Origin: Streptomyces griseus
GTDB lineage: Bacteria > Actinomycetota > Actinomycetes > Streptomycetales > Streptomycetaceae
DNA length: 64,000 nucleotides
Assembly (NCBI RefSeq): GCF_001715295.1
Contig: NZ_MDKB01000002.1
Coordinates: forward strand, 1,882,313 to 1,946,312
Reading direction: 5' to 3'
Shown here: positions 27,765 to 36,330 of the stretch, piece by piece
How positions within the stretch are numbered: position 1 is the stretch's first letter
Layout of the letters: every line of letters starts with the position of its first letter
The notes under the pieces: model-generated
Databases searched by the model: none
The model's input: the letters and a program-made list of their open reading frames with translations, nothing else
Told to the model about the DNA's origin: nothing
Made by a program: the position numbers and the translations under genes

Positions 27765-28081
27765 CCACCCCTCCGGACGACCGCACCTTCCGGCGGGAGA
27801 TGGCTACGGCGTATCGGTCAGGGTGGCACTTCATCGATCTGCTCACGGCCCTCACCCGGCAGGGCGATTCGTTGATGGTCACCCTGTTCGGCGAGCCGAT
27901 CGTCGTCGTGATGGAAACGGATGAGGACATCCGCGCCTATCGCTGCCTCCGCCGGCCGCGGGGAGCCCCGCAACCGGTCCGCTGTGCCGTGAGGTACGGC
28001 ATGATTTTCGTCAATCTCGATCAGCGCGACCATGAGCTGTTCGAACAAGAAGCCATTTCCGCCACCCCCCGCAGCGCCTGA
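27761..28081 (+). CDS. Hypothetical protein coupled to the DIGW peptide
   Basis: 106 aa. Its ATG overlaps the peptide stop (ATGA), so it is translated from the same message. The sequence (AYRSGWHFIDLLTALTRQGD ... VRCAVRYGMIFVNLDQRDHE) suggests a small alpha/beta cytoplasmic protein without signal or membrane segment. The YGMIFVNLD stretch superficially resembles the C-terminal sheet of Rieske oxygenases, but no cluster ligands are present. Coupling suggests a partner role (modification, immunity or export adaptor); this is inference only. Confidence 0.65.
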   Translation: MTTPPDDRTFRREMATAYRSGWHFIDLLTALTRQGDSLMVTLFGEPIVVVMETDEDIRAYRCLRRPRGAPQPVRCAVRYGMIFVNLDQRDHELFEQEAISATPRSA

Positions 28082-28123
28082 ACGATTCCCCCGTCGTTCC
28101 ATATCGTTCAGGCGCTTCCCCCA

Positions 28124-28166
28124 CACAACGGCGCCATCGTGACCTGAACACGATGGCGCCGTTGTG
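28124..28166. terminator. Bidirectional terminator
   Basis: Perfect 17-bp stem CACAACGGCGCCATCGT with a 9-base loop, between the 106-aa gene and the convergent oxidase-like gene. Confidence 0.9.
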
Positions 28167-28269
28167 CTGTCCGGAACCGTAAACCGGAACCCGGCGGGTA
28201 AGGGAAGGGAAAAGGAAAGGGAAAGAGCGACGGAGGGCGAAAGGCGCGCAAAGGCGGAGGGGAAAGGGT

Positions 28270-28671
28270 TCAGCCCCTTCCGAGCGCCCTGTCCACGGCG
28301 ATCTCGATGACGACCCGGTTCGGGTTCGGCCTCGGCGTGCGCTCGTACCGCTCCGCGTAGCGGCGTACGGCGTCGTCCACCTCGCCGGGCTCCGTGCGGA
28401 CCACCGCGCGGCCCTCCAGGGTCGCCCAGCGGCGCCCCTGCATCTGGCAGACGGCGACCCGTGCCCCCTCCGGGCCGGCGGCCAGGACGTGGGCGACCTT
28501 CCGGCTGTGTCCGTCGGTGATGACGCGCGCCGTGAGCGTCTCGGGGTCGTACGTCACGCCGACCGGCACCACGTGCGGGGTCCCGTCGGGCCGCGGCGTC
28601 GTCAGCGTGCATACGTGGCGCTCCCGCCAGAAGGCGAGGTACTCGGGTCCGGGGTTGCGTACGTCAGGCAT
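28270..28671 (-). CDS. PPOX-class (pyridoxamine oxidase-like) flavin/F420 protein
   Basis: 133 aa split-barrel protein with the N-terminal FWRERHVCTLTTPRPDGTPH and VPVGVTYDPETLTARVITDG strands, RKVAHVLAAGPEGARVAVCQ and a C-terminal VVIEIAVDRALGRG. Actinobacterial members commonly bind F420 or FMN and reduce diverse substrates. No specific substrate can be named. It lies head-to-head with clpB, separated by 143 bases that carry the clpB HAIR site, so heat-shock repression might reach both. Confidence 0.85.
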   Translation of the reverse strand: MPDVRNPGPEYLAFWRERHVCTLTTPRPDGTPHVVPVGVTYDPETLTARVITDGHSRKVAHVLAAGPEGARVAVCQMQGRRWATLEGRAVVRTEPGEVDDAVRRYAERYERTPRPNPNRVVIEIAVDRALGRG

Positions 28672-28726
28672 GGGGTCAGCCTAGGGAGAGGAGGTGCGAA
28701 GGGCCACGGTGGAGGCGACGTTCAGG

Positions 28727-28747
28727 CTTGAGTGGAATAGACTCAAC
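28727..28747. promoter_or_regulatory. HAIR operator of clpB
   Basis: CTTGAGT, 7 bases, ACTCAAC: one mismatch from the HspR consensus, 67 bases upstream of the clpB start. This places clpB in the HspR regulon together with dnaK. Confidence 0.9.
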
Positions 28748-28814
28748 TTTCTACTCGTTGTGAGAGTCATAGCTGCCAGGCCGGAAACACCAGCACGAGG
28801 AGGAGACAGCGCCC

Positions 28815-31421
28815 GTGGACGCCGAGCTGACCAACAAGAGCCGGGACGCCCTCAACACGGCCACCAGCAGGGCCGTCAAGGACGGGCACCCCGATCTGAC
28901 CCCCGCCCACCTGTTGCTCGCCCTGCTCGCCGGTGAGGACAACGCGAACATCACCGACCTGCTGGCGGCCGTCGAGGCCGACCAGGTGGCCGTGCGCGCG
29001 GAGACCGAACGGCTCCTCGGCGCCCTGCCGAGCGTCACCGGGTCGACCGTGGCGCCGCCGCAGCCAAGCCGTGAGCTGCTCGCCGTGCTCGCCGACGCGG
29101 ACCAGCGGGCCAAGGAACTCGGGGACGACTACCTCTCCACCGAGCACCTGCTGATCGCCGTCGCCGCGAAGGGCGGCCGCGCGGGTGAGATCCTCGACGG
29201 ACAGGGTGCCGGTGCCGAGGAGCTGCTGGACGCCTTCGAGAAGAGCAGGGGAGGGCGCCGGGTGACCACTCCCGACCCCGAGGGCCAGTACAAGGCCCTG
29301 GAGAAGTTCGGCACCGACTTCACGGCCGCCGCACGCGAGGGCAAGCTGGACCCGGTGATCGGCCGGGACCAGGAGATCCGCCGCGTCGTACAGGTGCTGT
29401 CGCGCCGGACGAAGAACAACCCGGTGCTCATCGGCGAGCCCGGCGTCGGCAAGACGGCCGTCGTCGAGGGTCTCGCCCAGCGCATCGTCAAGGGTGACGT
29501 CCCCGAGTCCCTGAGGAACAAGCGGCTCGTCTCCCTGGACCTCGGTGCGATGGTCGCGGGCGCCAAGTACCGCGGCGAGTTCGAGGAGCGCCTCAAGACC
29601 GTCCTCTCCGAGATCAAGGAGAGCGACGGCCAGATCATCACGTTCATCGACGAGCTGCACACCGTGGTCGGCGCGGGCGCCGGCGGTGACTCGGCGATGG
29701 ACGCGGGCAACATGCTCAAGCCGATGCTGGCCCGCGGTGAGCTCCGCATGGTGGGCGCCACCACGCTGGACGAGTACCGCGAGCGCATCGAGAAGGACCC
29801 CGCCCTGGAGCGCCGGTTCCAGCAGGTCCTGGTCGCCGAACCGTCCGTCGAGGACACCATCGCGATCCTGCGCGGTCTCAAGGGCCGCTACGAGGCCCAC
29901 CACAAGGTGCAGATCGCGGACTCCTCGCTGGTGGCCGCCGCGACCCTCTCCGACCGCTACATCACCTCCCGCTTCCTCCCCGACAAGGCGATCGACCTGG
30001 TCGACGAGGCGGCTTCCCGGCTCCGTATGGAGATCGACTCCTCGCCTCTGGAGATCGACGAGCTCCAGCGTGCCGTCGACCGCCTGCACATGGAGGAACT
30101 GGCTCTCAAGAACGAGTCCGACGAGGGCTCCAAGCAGCGCCTGGAGAAGATCCGCCGCGACCTCGCGGACAAGGAGGAGGAGCTTCGCGGCCTGACCGCC
30201 CGCTGGGAGAAGGAGAAGCGGGGCCTCAACCGCGTGGGTGAGCTCAAGGAACGTCTGGACGATCTGCGGGGTCAGGCCGAGCGCGCCCAGCGCGACGGCG
30301 ACTTCGACACCGCCTCCAAGCTCCTGTACGGGGAGATCCCCGGTCTGGAGCGGGAGCTGGCCGAGGCGGCCGAGGCCGAGGCCGAGCAGGAGGCGGCCAA
30401 GGACACCATGGTCAAGGAGGAGGTCGGGCCGGACGACATCGCCGATGTCGTCGGTGCGTGGACCGGCATTCCGGCCGGCCGGCTCCTGGAGGGCGAGACC
30501 CAGAAGCTCCTGCGCATGGAGTCCGAGCTGGGCAGGCGGCTGATCGGCCAGACGGAGGCCGTGCGCTCCGTCTCGGACGCCGTACGCCGCACCCGCGCGG
30601 GGATCGCCGACCCGGACCGTCCCACCGGTTCGTTCCTCTTCCTCGGGCCGACCGGTGTCGGCAAGACCGAGCTGGCGAAGTCCCTGGCGGACTTCCTGTT
30701 CGACGACGAGCGGGCCATGGTCCGGATCGACATGAGCGAGTACGGGGAGAAGCACAGCGTCGCCCGGCTCGTCGGTGCTCCGCCCGGCTACGTCGGCTAC
30801 GAGGAGGGCGGCCAGCTCACCGAGGCGGTGCGCCGCCGTCCGTACAGCGTCGTCCTGCTGGACGAGGTGGAGAAGGCCCACCCCGAGGTCTTCGACGTCC
30901 TGCTCCAGGTGCTGGACGACGGCCGCCTGACCGACGGGCAGGGCAGGACGGTGGACTTCCGCAACACCATCCTGATCCTGACCTCGAACCTGGGCAGCCA
31001 GTTCCTCGTCGACCCGCTCACCGAGCCCGAGGTGAAGAAGCAGCAGGTCCTGGACGTCGTCCGGGCCTCGTTCAAGCCGGAGTTCCTCAACCGGCTCGAC
31101 GACCTGGTCGTCTTCTCCGCCCTGTCCGGTGACGAGCTGGCCCACATCGCGGGCCTCCAGGTCCGCCGCCTCGCAGACCGGCTGGCCGACCGCAGGATCA
31201 CCCTCGACGTCACCCCCGACGCCCTGGCCTGGCTTGCCGTGGAGGGCAACGACCCGGCGTACGGCGCCCGGCCGCTGCGCCGGCTGATCCAGACCGCGAT
31301 CGGCGACCGGCTCGCGAAGGAGATCCTCGCGGGCGAGGTCAAGGACGGTGACACGGTCCGGGTGGACCGGGCCGGAGCCGGGCTGACCGTGGGAACCGCG
31401 CCGGCGGCGAAGGTCCTCTGA
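28815..31421 (+). CDS. clpB: Disaggregase ClpB (Hsp100)
   Basis: 868 aa, full length. An N-terminal double Clp repeat (about 1-145) is followed by AAA1 with Walker A GEPGVGKT at residues 207-214, a coiled-coil M-domain (about 400-530) and AAA2 with GPTGVGKT at 611-618. It extracts polypeptides from aggregates with DnaK-DnaJ-GrpE. GTG start at 28815 with GAGGAGGAG upstream. The HAIR site upstream shows HspR control. Confidence 0.98.
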   Translation: MDAELTNKSRDALNTATSRAVKDGHPDLTPAHLLLALLAGEDNANITDLLAAVEADQVAVRAETERLLGALPSVTGSTVAPPQPSRELLAVLADADQRAKELGDDYLSTEHLLIAVAAKGGRAGEILDGQGAGAEELLDAFEKSRGGRRVTTPDPEGQYKALEKFGTDFTAAAREGKLDPVIGRDQEIRRVVQVLSRRTKNNPVLIGEPGVGKTAVVEGLAQRIVKGDVPESLRNKRLVSLDLGAMVAGAKYRGEFEERLKTVLSEIKESDGQIITFIDELHTVVGAGAGGDSAMDAGNMLKPMLARGELRMVGATTLDEYRERIEKDPALERRFQQVLVAEPSVEDTIAILRGLKGRYEAHHKVQIADSSLVAAATLSDRYITSRFLPDKAIDLVDEAASRLRMEIDSSPLEIDELQRAVDRLHMEELALKNESDEGSKQRLEKIRRDLADKEEELRGLTARWEKEKRGLNRVGELKERLDDLRGQAERAQRDGDFDTASKLLYGEIPGLERELAEAAEAEAEQEAAKDTMVKEEVGPDDIADVVGAWTGIPAGRLLEGETQKLLRMESELGRRLIGQTEAVRSVSDAVRRTRAGIADPDRPTGSFLFLGPTGVGKTELAKSLADFLFDDERAMVRIDMSEYGEKHSVARLVGAPPGYVGYEEGGQLTEAVRRRPYSVVLLDEVEKAHPEVFDVLLQVLDDGRLTDGQGRTVDFRNTILILTSNLGSQFLVDPLTEPEVKKQQVLDVVRASFKPEFLNRLDDLVVFSALSGDELAHIAGLQVRRLADRLADRRITLDVTPDALAWLAVEGNDPAYGARPLRRLIQTAIGDRLAKEILAGEVKDGDTVRVDRAGAGLTVGTAPAAKVL

Positions 31422-31476
31422 GGACGCACCGGGAGCGTGGCAGCGGTGGAGGTTCGCGGGACAGCCGTTAGCCCCC

Positions 31477-31515
31477 TGTCCCCCGGCCGGACGTGCCTGT
31501 TCCGGCCGGGGGACA
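31477..31515. terminator. Terminator of clpB
   Basis: Perfect 15-bp stem TGTCCCCCGGCCGGA with a 9-base loop, 56 bases past the clpB stop. Confidence 0.9.
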
Positions 31516-31806
31516 CGTGTGTGTGCGCCCCGCCCGCAATCATGGGTGCATATAGCACGTACCGCCCTGGCGGGCCGCCCTTGAAATCGAGCCGAAAACT
31601 CCCGTCCGGTGGCCGGATCGAAGGCGGGTGTATGCGGGAGGATAGGCCACCCTTTGTATTTCGACCATACATATTCCCTCCTTGCTCGGAGCCCGATCGG
31701 TTGGTGCGCGGGCGATCGGACCCCACTCGATATCAGGACACTCCGGACTCTTTTTCTTTATTGCGGGTGCGGCGGTCCTGAATTCGGAAACGGGTAAGGT
31801 ACGGGC
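31516..31806. other. Intergenic region before the MFS gene
   Basis: Between the clpB terminator and the MFS start, about 290 bases without a convincing gene. It is distinctly AT-richer than its surroundings around 31640-31800 and ends with a -10 box (TAAGGT, 31795-31800) placed for leaderless expression. Confidence 0.5.
31795..31800 (+). promoter_or_regulatory. -10 box for a leaderless MFS gene
   Basis: TAAGGT ends 7 bases before the ATG at 31807; no Shine-Dalgarno sequence is present. Confidence 0.5.
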
Positions 31807-33075
31807 ATGATGGAGCGGATACCGGGCGAGACGGGTGCGGAGTCGAAGGATTGCAGAAGTGACAGTCTGATTCGCCGAAGCGAATTCCGTGCGCTGTGGG
31901 CGGCTTTCGCGCAGTCGGTCCTGGGGGACCAGCTGGCGCGGGTGGCGCTCTCCCTGCTGGTCTTCGAACGCACCGACTCGGCGGGCTGGACCGCGGCGAC
32001 CTACGCCCTGACGAGCCTGCCCGCCCTGCTGTCCGGAGTGCTCCTGACCGGGCTGGCGGACCGTTTCCCCCGCCGCACCGTCATGATCGGCTGCGACCTG
32101 GTCCGTGCCGTACTCGTCGGGCTGATGGCCCTGCCCGGCACGCCGCTGCCGCTGCTGGCCGCCCTGCTGGTGCTGGCGCAGCTCGCCGAGGCCCCGTTCG
32201 GCGCCTCGCAGGGGGCCCTGATGCCCGCCGTGCTCGGCACCCGCCTGTACGAGCGGGGGCAGCGGGTCATGCTCATCACCCACCAGGCCGGGCAACTGGT
32301 CGGCTTCGCCGCCGGCGGGGTCCTCGTGGTGTGGCTGGGCAGCCATGTCGCCCTGGGACTGAACGCGCTCACGTTCCTGATCTCCGCCCTCCTGATCCGG
32401 GTGGGTGTGCGGGCGCGGCCCGTGGACGAGAGCGCCGACGCGCGGCCCAGGCGGATGAGCTCGCAGGTCGGCAGCGCGGCCGCGCTGATCTGGTCGGACC
32501 CCCGGCTGCGCTCCCTCGTCGCACTCGGCTGGCTGGCGGGGTTCATCGTGCTCCCCGAGGGCCTGGCCGCCCCCTTCGCGGAGGAGGCCGGCGGGAGCGC
32601 CGCGTCGGTGGGGCTCCTGCTGGCCGCGCATCCCGCGGGCATGGTCGTCGGCGCCGCCCTCCTGGGGCGGGCGGGCGTCGGCGCGGAACGGCGCAGACAG
32701 CTGCTCGGGCCGCTCGCGGTGGGCTCGAACGTCCCGCTGCTCGTCTACTGGGCGGATCCCGCCGTGGGGCCGGCCCTCCTGGTGCTGCTGGTGTCGGGTA
32801 TCTGTTCCGCGTACCAGATCACCGCCGGAGCCACCTTCGTCCTGCTCACCCCGGCCGGCCAGCGCGGTCAGGCCCTGGGGCTGGCCCGGTCGGGACTGAC
32901 CGCCATGCAGGGGATCGGTGTCGCGGCGGGGGGCCTGGCGGCGGAGCTGTCCGGGTCCTCGGCCCGGACGATCGGCGGGGCGGGCCTCGTCGGGACGATG
33001 TGCGCGATCGCCGTCGCGGTTTCCTGGGCGCGGGCCCGGGAGACGAGCGCGGGGACGATTCCCCTGAGCGCGTAG
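31807..33075 (+). CDS. MFS transporter
   Basis: 422 aa with about 12 hydrophobic segments. The loop 2-3 motif TGLADRFPRRTVMIGCDLVR corresponds to MFS motif A, and the overall layout resembles the enterobactin-exporter/multidrug (MFS_3) branch. It should export a small molecule by proton exchange. The N-terminal 25 residues are hydrophilic (GETGAESKDCRSDS). It is monocistronic and appears leaderless. The substrate is not predictable. Confidence 0.85.
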   Translation: MMERIPGETGAESKDCRSDSLIRRSEFRALWAAFAQSVLGDQLARVALSLLVFERTDSAGWTAATYALTSLPALLSGVLLTGLADRFPRRTVMIGCDLVRAVLVGLMALPGTPLPLLAALLVLAQLAEAPFGASQGALMPAVLGTRLYERGQRVMLITHQAGQLVGFAAGGVLVVWLGSHVALGLNALTFLISALLIRVGVRARPVDESADARPRRMSSQVGSAAALIWSDPRLRSLVALGWLAGFIVLPEGLAAPFAEEAGGSAASVGLLLAAHPAGMVVGAALLGRAGVGAERRRQLLGPLAVGSNVPLLVYWADPAVGPALLVLLVSGICSAYQITAGATFVLLTPAGQRGQALGLARSGLTAMQGIGVAAGGLAAELSGSSARTIGGAGLVGTMCAIAVAVSWARARETSAGTIPLSA

Positions 33076-33145
33076 GACTACCGGCCGCGAGGGCGGCTAG
33101 GGTCGACGGAAGGAAACCACGAGCGATCCACAGGAGTACCCAGCG

Positions 33146-33700
33146 ATGTCTATCGACCCGTCCTCGATCCCCAACTTCGGGGGCCAGCCCGAGCCGCAGA
33201 CGACAGGACCCGAGGGCCCCGTGGTCCCGGACCAGGACCTCGTCAAGCAGCTCCTCGAGCAGATGGAGCTGAAGTACGTCGTCGACGACGAGGGCGACCT
33301 CGCCGCGCCGTGGGAAGAGTTCCGCACGTACTTCATGTTCCGCGGCGAGGAGGAGCAGCAGGTCTTCTCGGTGCGTACGTTCTACGACCGCCCGCACGCC
33401 CTGGACCGGCGTCCCGCGCTCCTCGACGCGATCGACGACTGGAACCGCCGCACGCTGTGGCCCAAGGTCTACACCCACTCCCACGAGGGCGAGGAGGGCG
33501 CGGCCGCCTCCGTCCGGCTGATCGGTGAGGCGCAGATGCTCATCGGTACCGGCGTCAGCCTGGAGCACTTCGTCTCCTCGACGGTCAGCTGGGTCCGGGC
33601 CTCCATCGAGTTCGACAAGTGGCTCGTGGAGCGCCTCGGCCTGGAGTCCGGCGAGAAGAAGACCGAGGGCGAGGGTACCGAGCAGTCCCCCGAGGGCTGA
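33146..33700 (+). CDS. YbjN-domain protein
   Basis: 184 aa, ATG at 33146 after GGAG. The central domain (LLEQMELKYVVDDEGDLAAP ... VFSVRTFYDRPHALDRRPAL) fits the YbjN/sensory-transduction-regulator fold, and the C-terminus is acidic and disordered. Members are cytoplasmic chaperone-like or regulatory proteins of uncertain role. Confidence 0.75.
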   Translation: MSIDPSSIPNFGGQPEPQTTGPEGPVVPDQDLVKQLLEQMELKYVVDDEGDLAAPWEEFRTYFMFRGEEEQQVFSVRTFYDRPHALDRRPALLDAIDDWNRRTLWPKVYTHSHEGEEGAAASVRLIGEAQMLIGTGVSLEHFVSSTVSWVRASIEFDKWLVERLGLESGEKKTEGEGTEQSPEG

Positions 33701-33736
33701 CCCGGGAGCTGCACGCCCGGCCCGGCACGTACCGAG

Positions 33737-33784
33737 GGCCCGGTCCGGGGCGGTGGTCACGGCGACCGCCGCCCGGGCCGGGCC
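33737..33784. terminator. Terminator between convergent genes
   Basis: Long GC stem pairing GGCCCGG/CCGGGCC and GGCGGTGGTC/GACCGCCGCC with small mismatches. It sits between the YbjN gene and the aminotransferase. Confidence 0.7.
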
Positions 33785-33803
33785 TTCGCGCGTGCCGCGC
33801 GGG

Positions 33804-35003
33804 TCAGTGCGCGGAGAGGCTCTTCAGCCGGCTGACCGCCTCGGCGAGTACGTCCGTGCGCTTGCAGAACGCGAAGCGGACGAACGGCGCGCCCTGGTCC
33901 CGGTGGTCGTAGAACACCGCGTTGGGAATGGCCACCACCCCGCACCGCCCGGGCAGTTCGCGGCAGAAGGCGAAGCCGTCGCGTCCGCCGCCGAGCGGAC
34001 GGATGTCGGTGGTGACGAAGTAGGTGCCCGCCGGCCGGAAGACCCCGAAGCCGGCCTCGGCGAGGCCGCTGCTCAGCAGGTCGCGCTTGGTGCGCAGATC
34101 GGCACGCAGGTCGTCGAAGTAGCCGTCCGGCAGCCGTAGGGCCTCGGCGACGGCGTACTGGAGGGGCCCGCCGGAGACGTAGGTCAGGAACTGCTTGACG
34201 GAGCGCACGGCGGCGACCAGGTCCTGGCTCGCGGTGATCCAGCCCACCTTCCAGCCGGTGAAGGAGAACGTCTTGCCGGCACTGCTCACCGTGACGGTGC
34301 GCTCCCGCATGCCCGGGAAGGACGCCAGGGGGATGTGCTCGCCCTCGAAGACCAGGTGCTCGTACACCTCGTCGGTGACGACGAGGAGGTCGCGCTCGCA
34401 GGCGAGCGCGGCGACGGCTGCCAGCTCGGCCCGGGTCAGGACGGTGCCCGTGGGGTTGTGCGGGGTGTTGAGCAGGATCAGCCGGGTCCGCGGGGTGACG
34501 GCGGCGCGGAGCTCGTCGAGGTCGAGCGCGTAGCCGTCCTCGTGCGGGCGCAGCGTGACGGGGACCCTGCTCCCGCCCGCCATGGCGATGCAGGCGGCGT
34601 ACGAGTCGTAGTAGGGCTCGAGGGCGATGACCTCGTCTCCGGGCTCCAGGAGCGCCAGCAGGGCTGCGGCGACGGCCTCGGTGGCGCCCGTGGTGACCAG
34701 GACCTCCGTGTCGGGGTCGTACGTCAGGCCGTACCACCGCTGCTGGTGCTCCGCGATCGCGGTGCGCAGCTCGGGGACGCCGGAGCCCGGGGGGTACTGG
34801 TTCCCGTGCCCGGCACGCAGGGCGCGGACCGCGGCCTCGCGGACCTCCTCGGGGCCGTCGGTGTCGGGGAAGCCCTGCCCGAGGTTGATCGAGCCGGTCC
34901 GTGCGGCCAGTGCCGACATCTCCGCGAAGATCGTCGTACCGAACGCGGCGAGGCGGCGGTTGAGCAGCGGTCGTCCCTGCGGTCCCTGTGTCATGGACGC
35001 CAT
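33804..35003 (-). CDS. PLP-dependent aminotransferase (class I/II)
   Basis: 399 aa. Fold type I landmarks are INLGQGFPDTDGP, VLVTTGATEAVAAALLALLE, LNTPHNPTGTVL, DEVYEHLVF, and the PLP-lysine segment SSAGKTFSFTGWKVGW. The overall sequence is of the kynurenine/methionine aminotransferase or DapC (N-succinyl-diaminopimelate aminotransferase) group; the exact substrate is not fixed by sequence. ATG at 35003, or the ATG 9 bases downstream. Monocistronic. Confidence 0.88.
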   Translation of the reverse strand: MASMTQGPQGRPLLNRRLAAFGTTIFAEMSALAARTGSINLGQGFPDTDGPEEVREAAVRALRAGHGNQYPPGSGVPELRTAIAEHQQRWYGLTYDPDTEVLVTTGATEAVAAALLALLEPGDEVIALEPYYDSYAACIAMAGGSRVPVTLRPHEDGYALDLDELRAAVTPRTRLILLNTPHNPTGTVLTRAELAAVAALACERDLLVVTDEVYEHLVFEGEHIPLASFPGMRERTVTVSSAGKTFSFTGWKVGWITASQDLVAAVRSVKQFLTYVSGGPLQYAVAEALRLPDGYFDDLRADLRTKRDLLSSGLAEAGFGVFRPAGTYFVTTDIRPLGGGRDGFAFCRELPGRCGVVAIPNAVFYDHRDQGAPFVRFAFCKRTDVLAEAVSRLKSLSAH

Positions 35004-35120
35004 CCTGTGCCGAAGCTCTGGAGTTGCTCAAGTCCGCTTTGGCGCCCTCGGGGCATGGGAATCTCCCGGTCAGTCGAGAAGCGGGACCTCGCTTCGGGGG
35101 AAGAGAAGGACGTGAGGTCG

Positions 35121-35390
35121 ATGGCCTTGTTCATCGTGGTGGCCGTGGTGGTGGTCGTGGTCGTGGGACTGGTCGCGCTCGTCGCGGGCGCCGGACGCAG
35201 AGGGGACCCGCTGGCGGGCCGCACCAGGCGCGGCGGCCGTCGCGGGTCGGGCGGGGACGGTGGCGGAGGCTCCGACGGGGGCAGCTGGTGGAGCGGTGAC
35301 AGCGACGCCGGTCACTCCGGGGGCCACTCGTGCGGGGGCGGTGGCCACTCGTGCGGCGGCGGGGGCGGCTGTGGCGGCGGGGGCGACTGA
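35121..35390 (+). CDS. Short membrane-anchored Gly/Ser/His/Cys-rich protein
   Basis: 89 aa from the ATG at 35121 (GTGAGG upstream; a GTG at 35112 is in frame). One N-terminal transmembrane helix (IVVAVVVVVVVGLVALVAGA) is followed by an Arg/Gly-rich stretch and a tail with two GGHSCGGGG units, five His/Cys residues in all and a glycine-dominated end. The His-Ser-Cys repeats could bind metal. The function is unknown; relatives with Gly-rich tails are frequent in Streptomyces. Confidence 0.65.
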   Translation: MALFIVVAVVVVVVVGLVALVAGAGRRGDPLAGRTRRGGRRGSGGDGGGGSDGGSWWSGDSDAGHSGGHSCGGGGHSCGGGGGCGGGGD

Positions 35391-35434
35391 ACCGCGCCTT
35401 CCGTTCCTGCCCGCACTCCCGGGTGTTTGTCAGG

Positions 35435-35463
35435 TGCCCGACGGGACGAACTCCCGTCGGGCA
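35435..35463 (+). terminator. Rho-independent terminator
   Basis: Perfect 11-bp stem TGCCCGACGGG with a 7-base loop, followed by TCTCTTTGTT. It lies 45 bases after the Gly-rich gene. Confidence 0.88.
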
Positions 35464-35706
35464 TCTCTTTGTTGGGGCGCGCGGGGAACAACTGAACCGT
35501 GCTGCCCCCTGAGGGATGGAAACCACGTCAAGTTGGGTAAAACCACTGCGGGTATGGGTACTTCATGATTCCCTCGTCGGAGAGAACATTCAGCCCTCGG
35601 ACCCCAGTTGGGCCGGATCGGGCGTTCCCCTCCCCCACGTGCACCGCACCACCGCACCGGGGGCGCCTCCTGTCCACGTGTCCATGTGTGTTTGCGGAGC
35701 CGACCC

Positions 35707-36228
35707 ATGCTCACGACCCTCCAGACCGCCTATTCCGATACCCGAGCCGCCGATCTGGCCTGGACGCTGGGGTGCGAGCCGCTGCCCGCCCTCGCCGTGC
35801 TCGACCTGCGGCTCGCCGGCGCCGAACTGCAGCTCAGGCTGCTCGGCGCCTCCCACCAGGTGCTGCTGGAGGAGGAGCGCGGTACGTGCTCCGAGACCGT
35901 CGCCTGCATGCCCGGCAGCAGCACACCCCTGCCCCTGGGTGTCGCCGAGCGGCTGGGCGACTGGGAGTACGAGTTCGCGGCCCGCGTCGAGACGCTCTCC
36001 GAGGGCTCGTTCGCCGGGCGCGCGCAGGAACTGCTCGCCCTGGTGGCCGACCACCCGCACGGCCTCGCCGGCACCTTCCCCGGCAGCCCCTACGCCTTCA
36101 CGGCGATGCTGGCGCAGTGCACGGAGGGCCAGGTGCGCTGGCGTACGTGGCACGCGTACCCGCAGGAGGGGCAGCTGGTGGTCACCCGCACCCGGGTGGG
36201 CGTACGCGCGGCGGCGCCGGTGTCATGA
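35707..36228 (+). CDS. DUF2617-family protein
   Basis: 173 aa from the ATG at 35707. It is a beta-rich cytoplasmic protein (ALAVLDLRLAGAELQLRLLG, WEYEFAARVETLSEGSFAGR, GLAGTFPGSPYAFTAMLAQC) that I recognise as the DUF2617 type commonly placed next to the membrane-fused spermidine synthase gene, as here (102 bases upstream of it). The biochemical role is unknown. Confidence 0.75.
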   Translation: MLTTLQTAYSDTRAADLAWTLGCEPLPALAVLDLRLAGAELQLRLLGASHQVLLEEERGTCSETVACMPGSSTPLPLGVAERLGDWEYEFAARVETLSEGSFAGRAQELLALVADHPHGLAGTFPGSPYAFTAMLAQCTEGQVRWRTWHAYPQEGQLVVTRTRVGVRAAAPVS

Positions 36229-36317
36229 GCGCGCAAGGGCGGCGGTGCGTGGGGGATCATGCGCGAGCGGCCGTACTTGCACCCGTGTGGGTGACAAAGC
36301 GCGACCTTTCCGTCACG

Positions 36318-36323
36318 TAGCGT
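36318..36323 (+). promoter_or_regulatory. -10 box of the spermidine-synthase-like gene
   Basis: TAGCGT ends 8 bases before the ATG at 36331, consistent with a leaderless message. Confidence 0.5.
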
Positions 36324-36330
36324 CTGTTTC

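Noticed and set aside
31437..31781. 114-codon plus-strand frame after clpB
   Set aside because: It spans the clpB terminator and an AT-rich promoter region; no motif or ribosome binding site.
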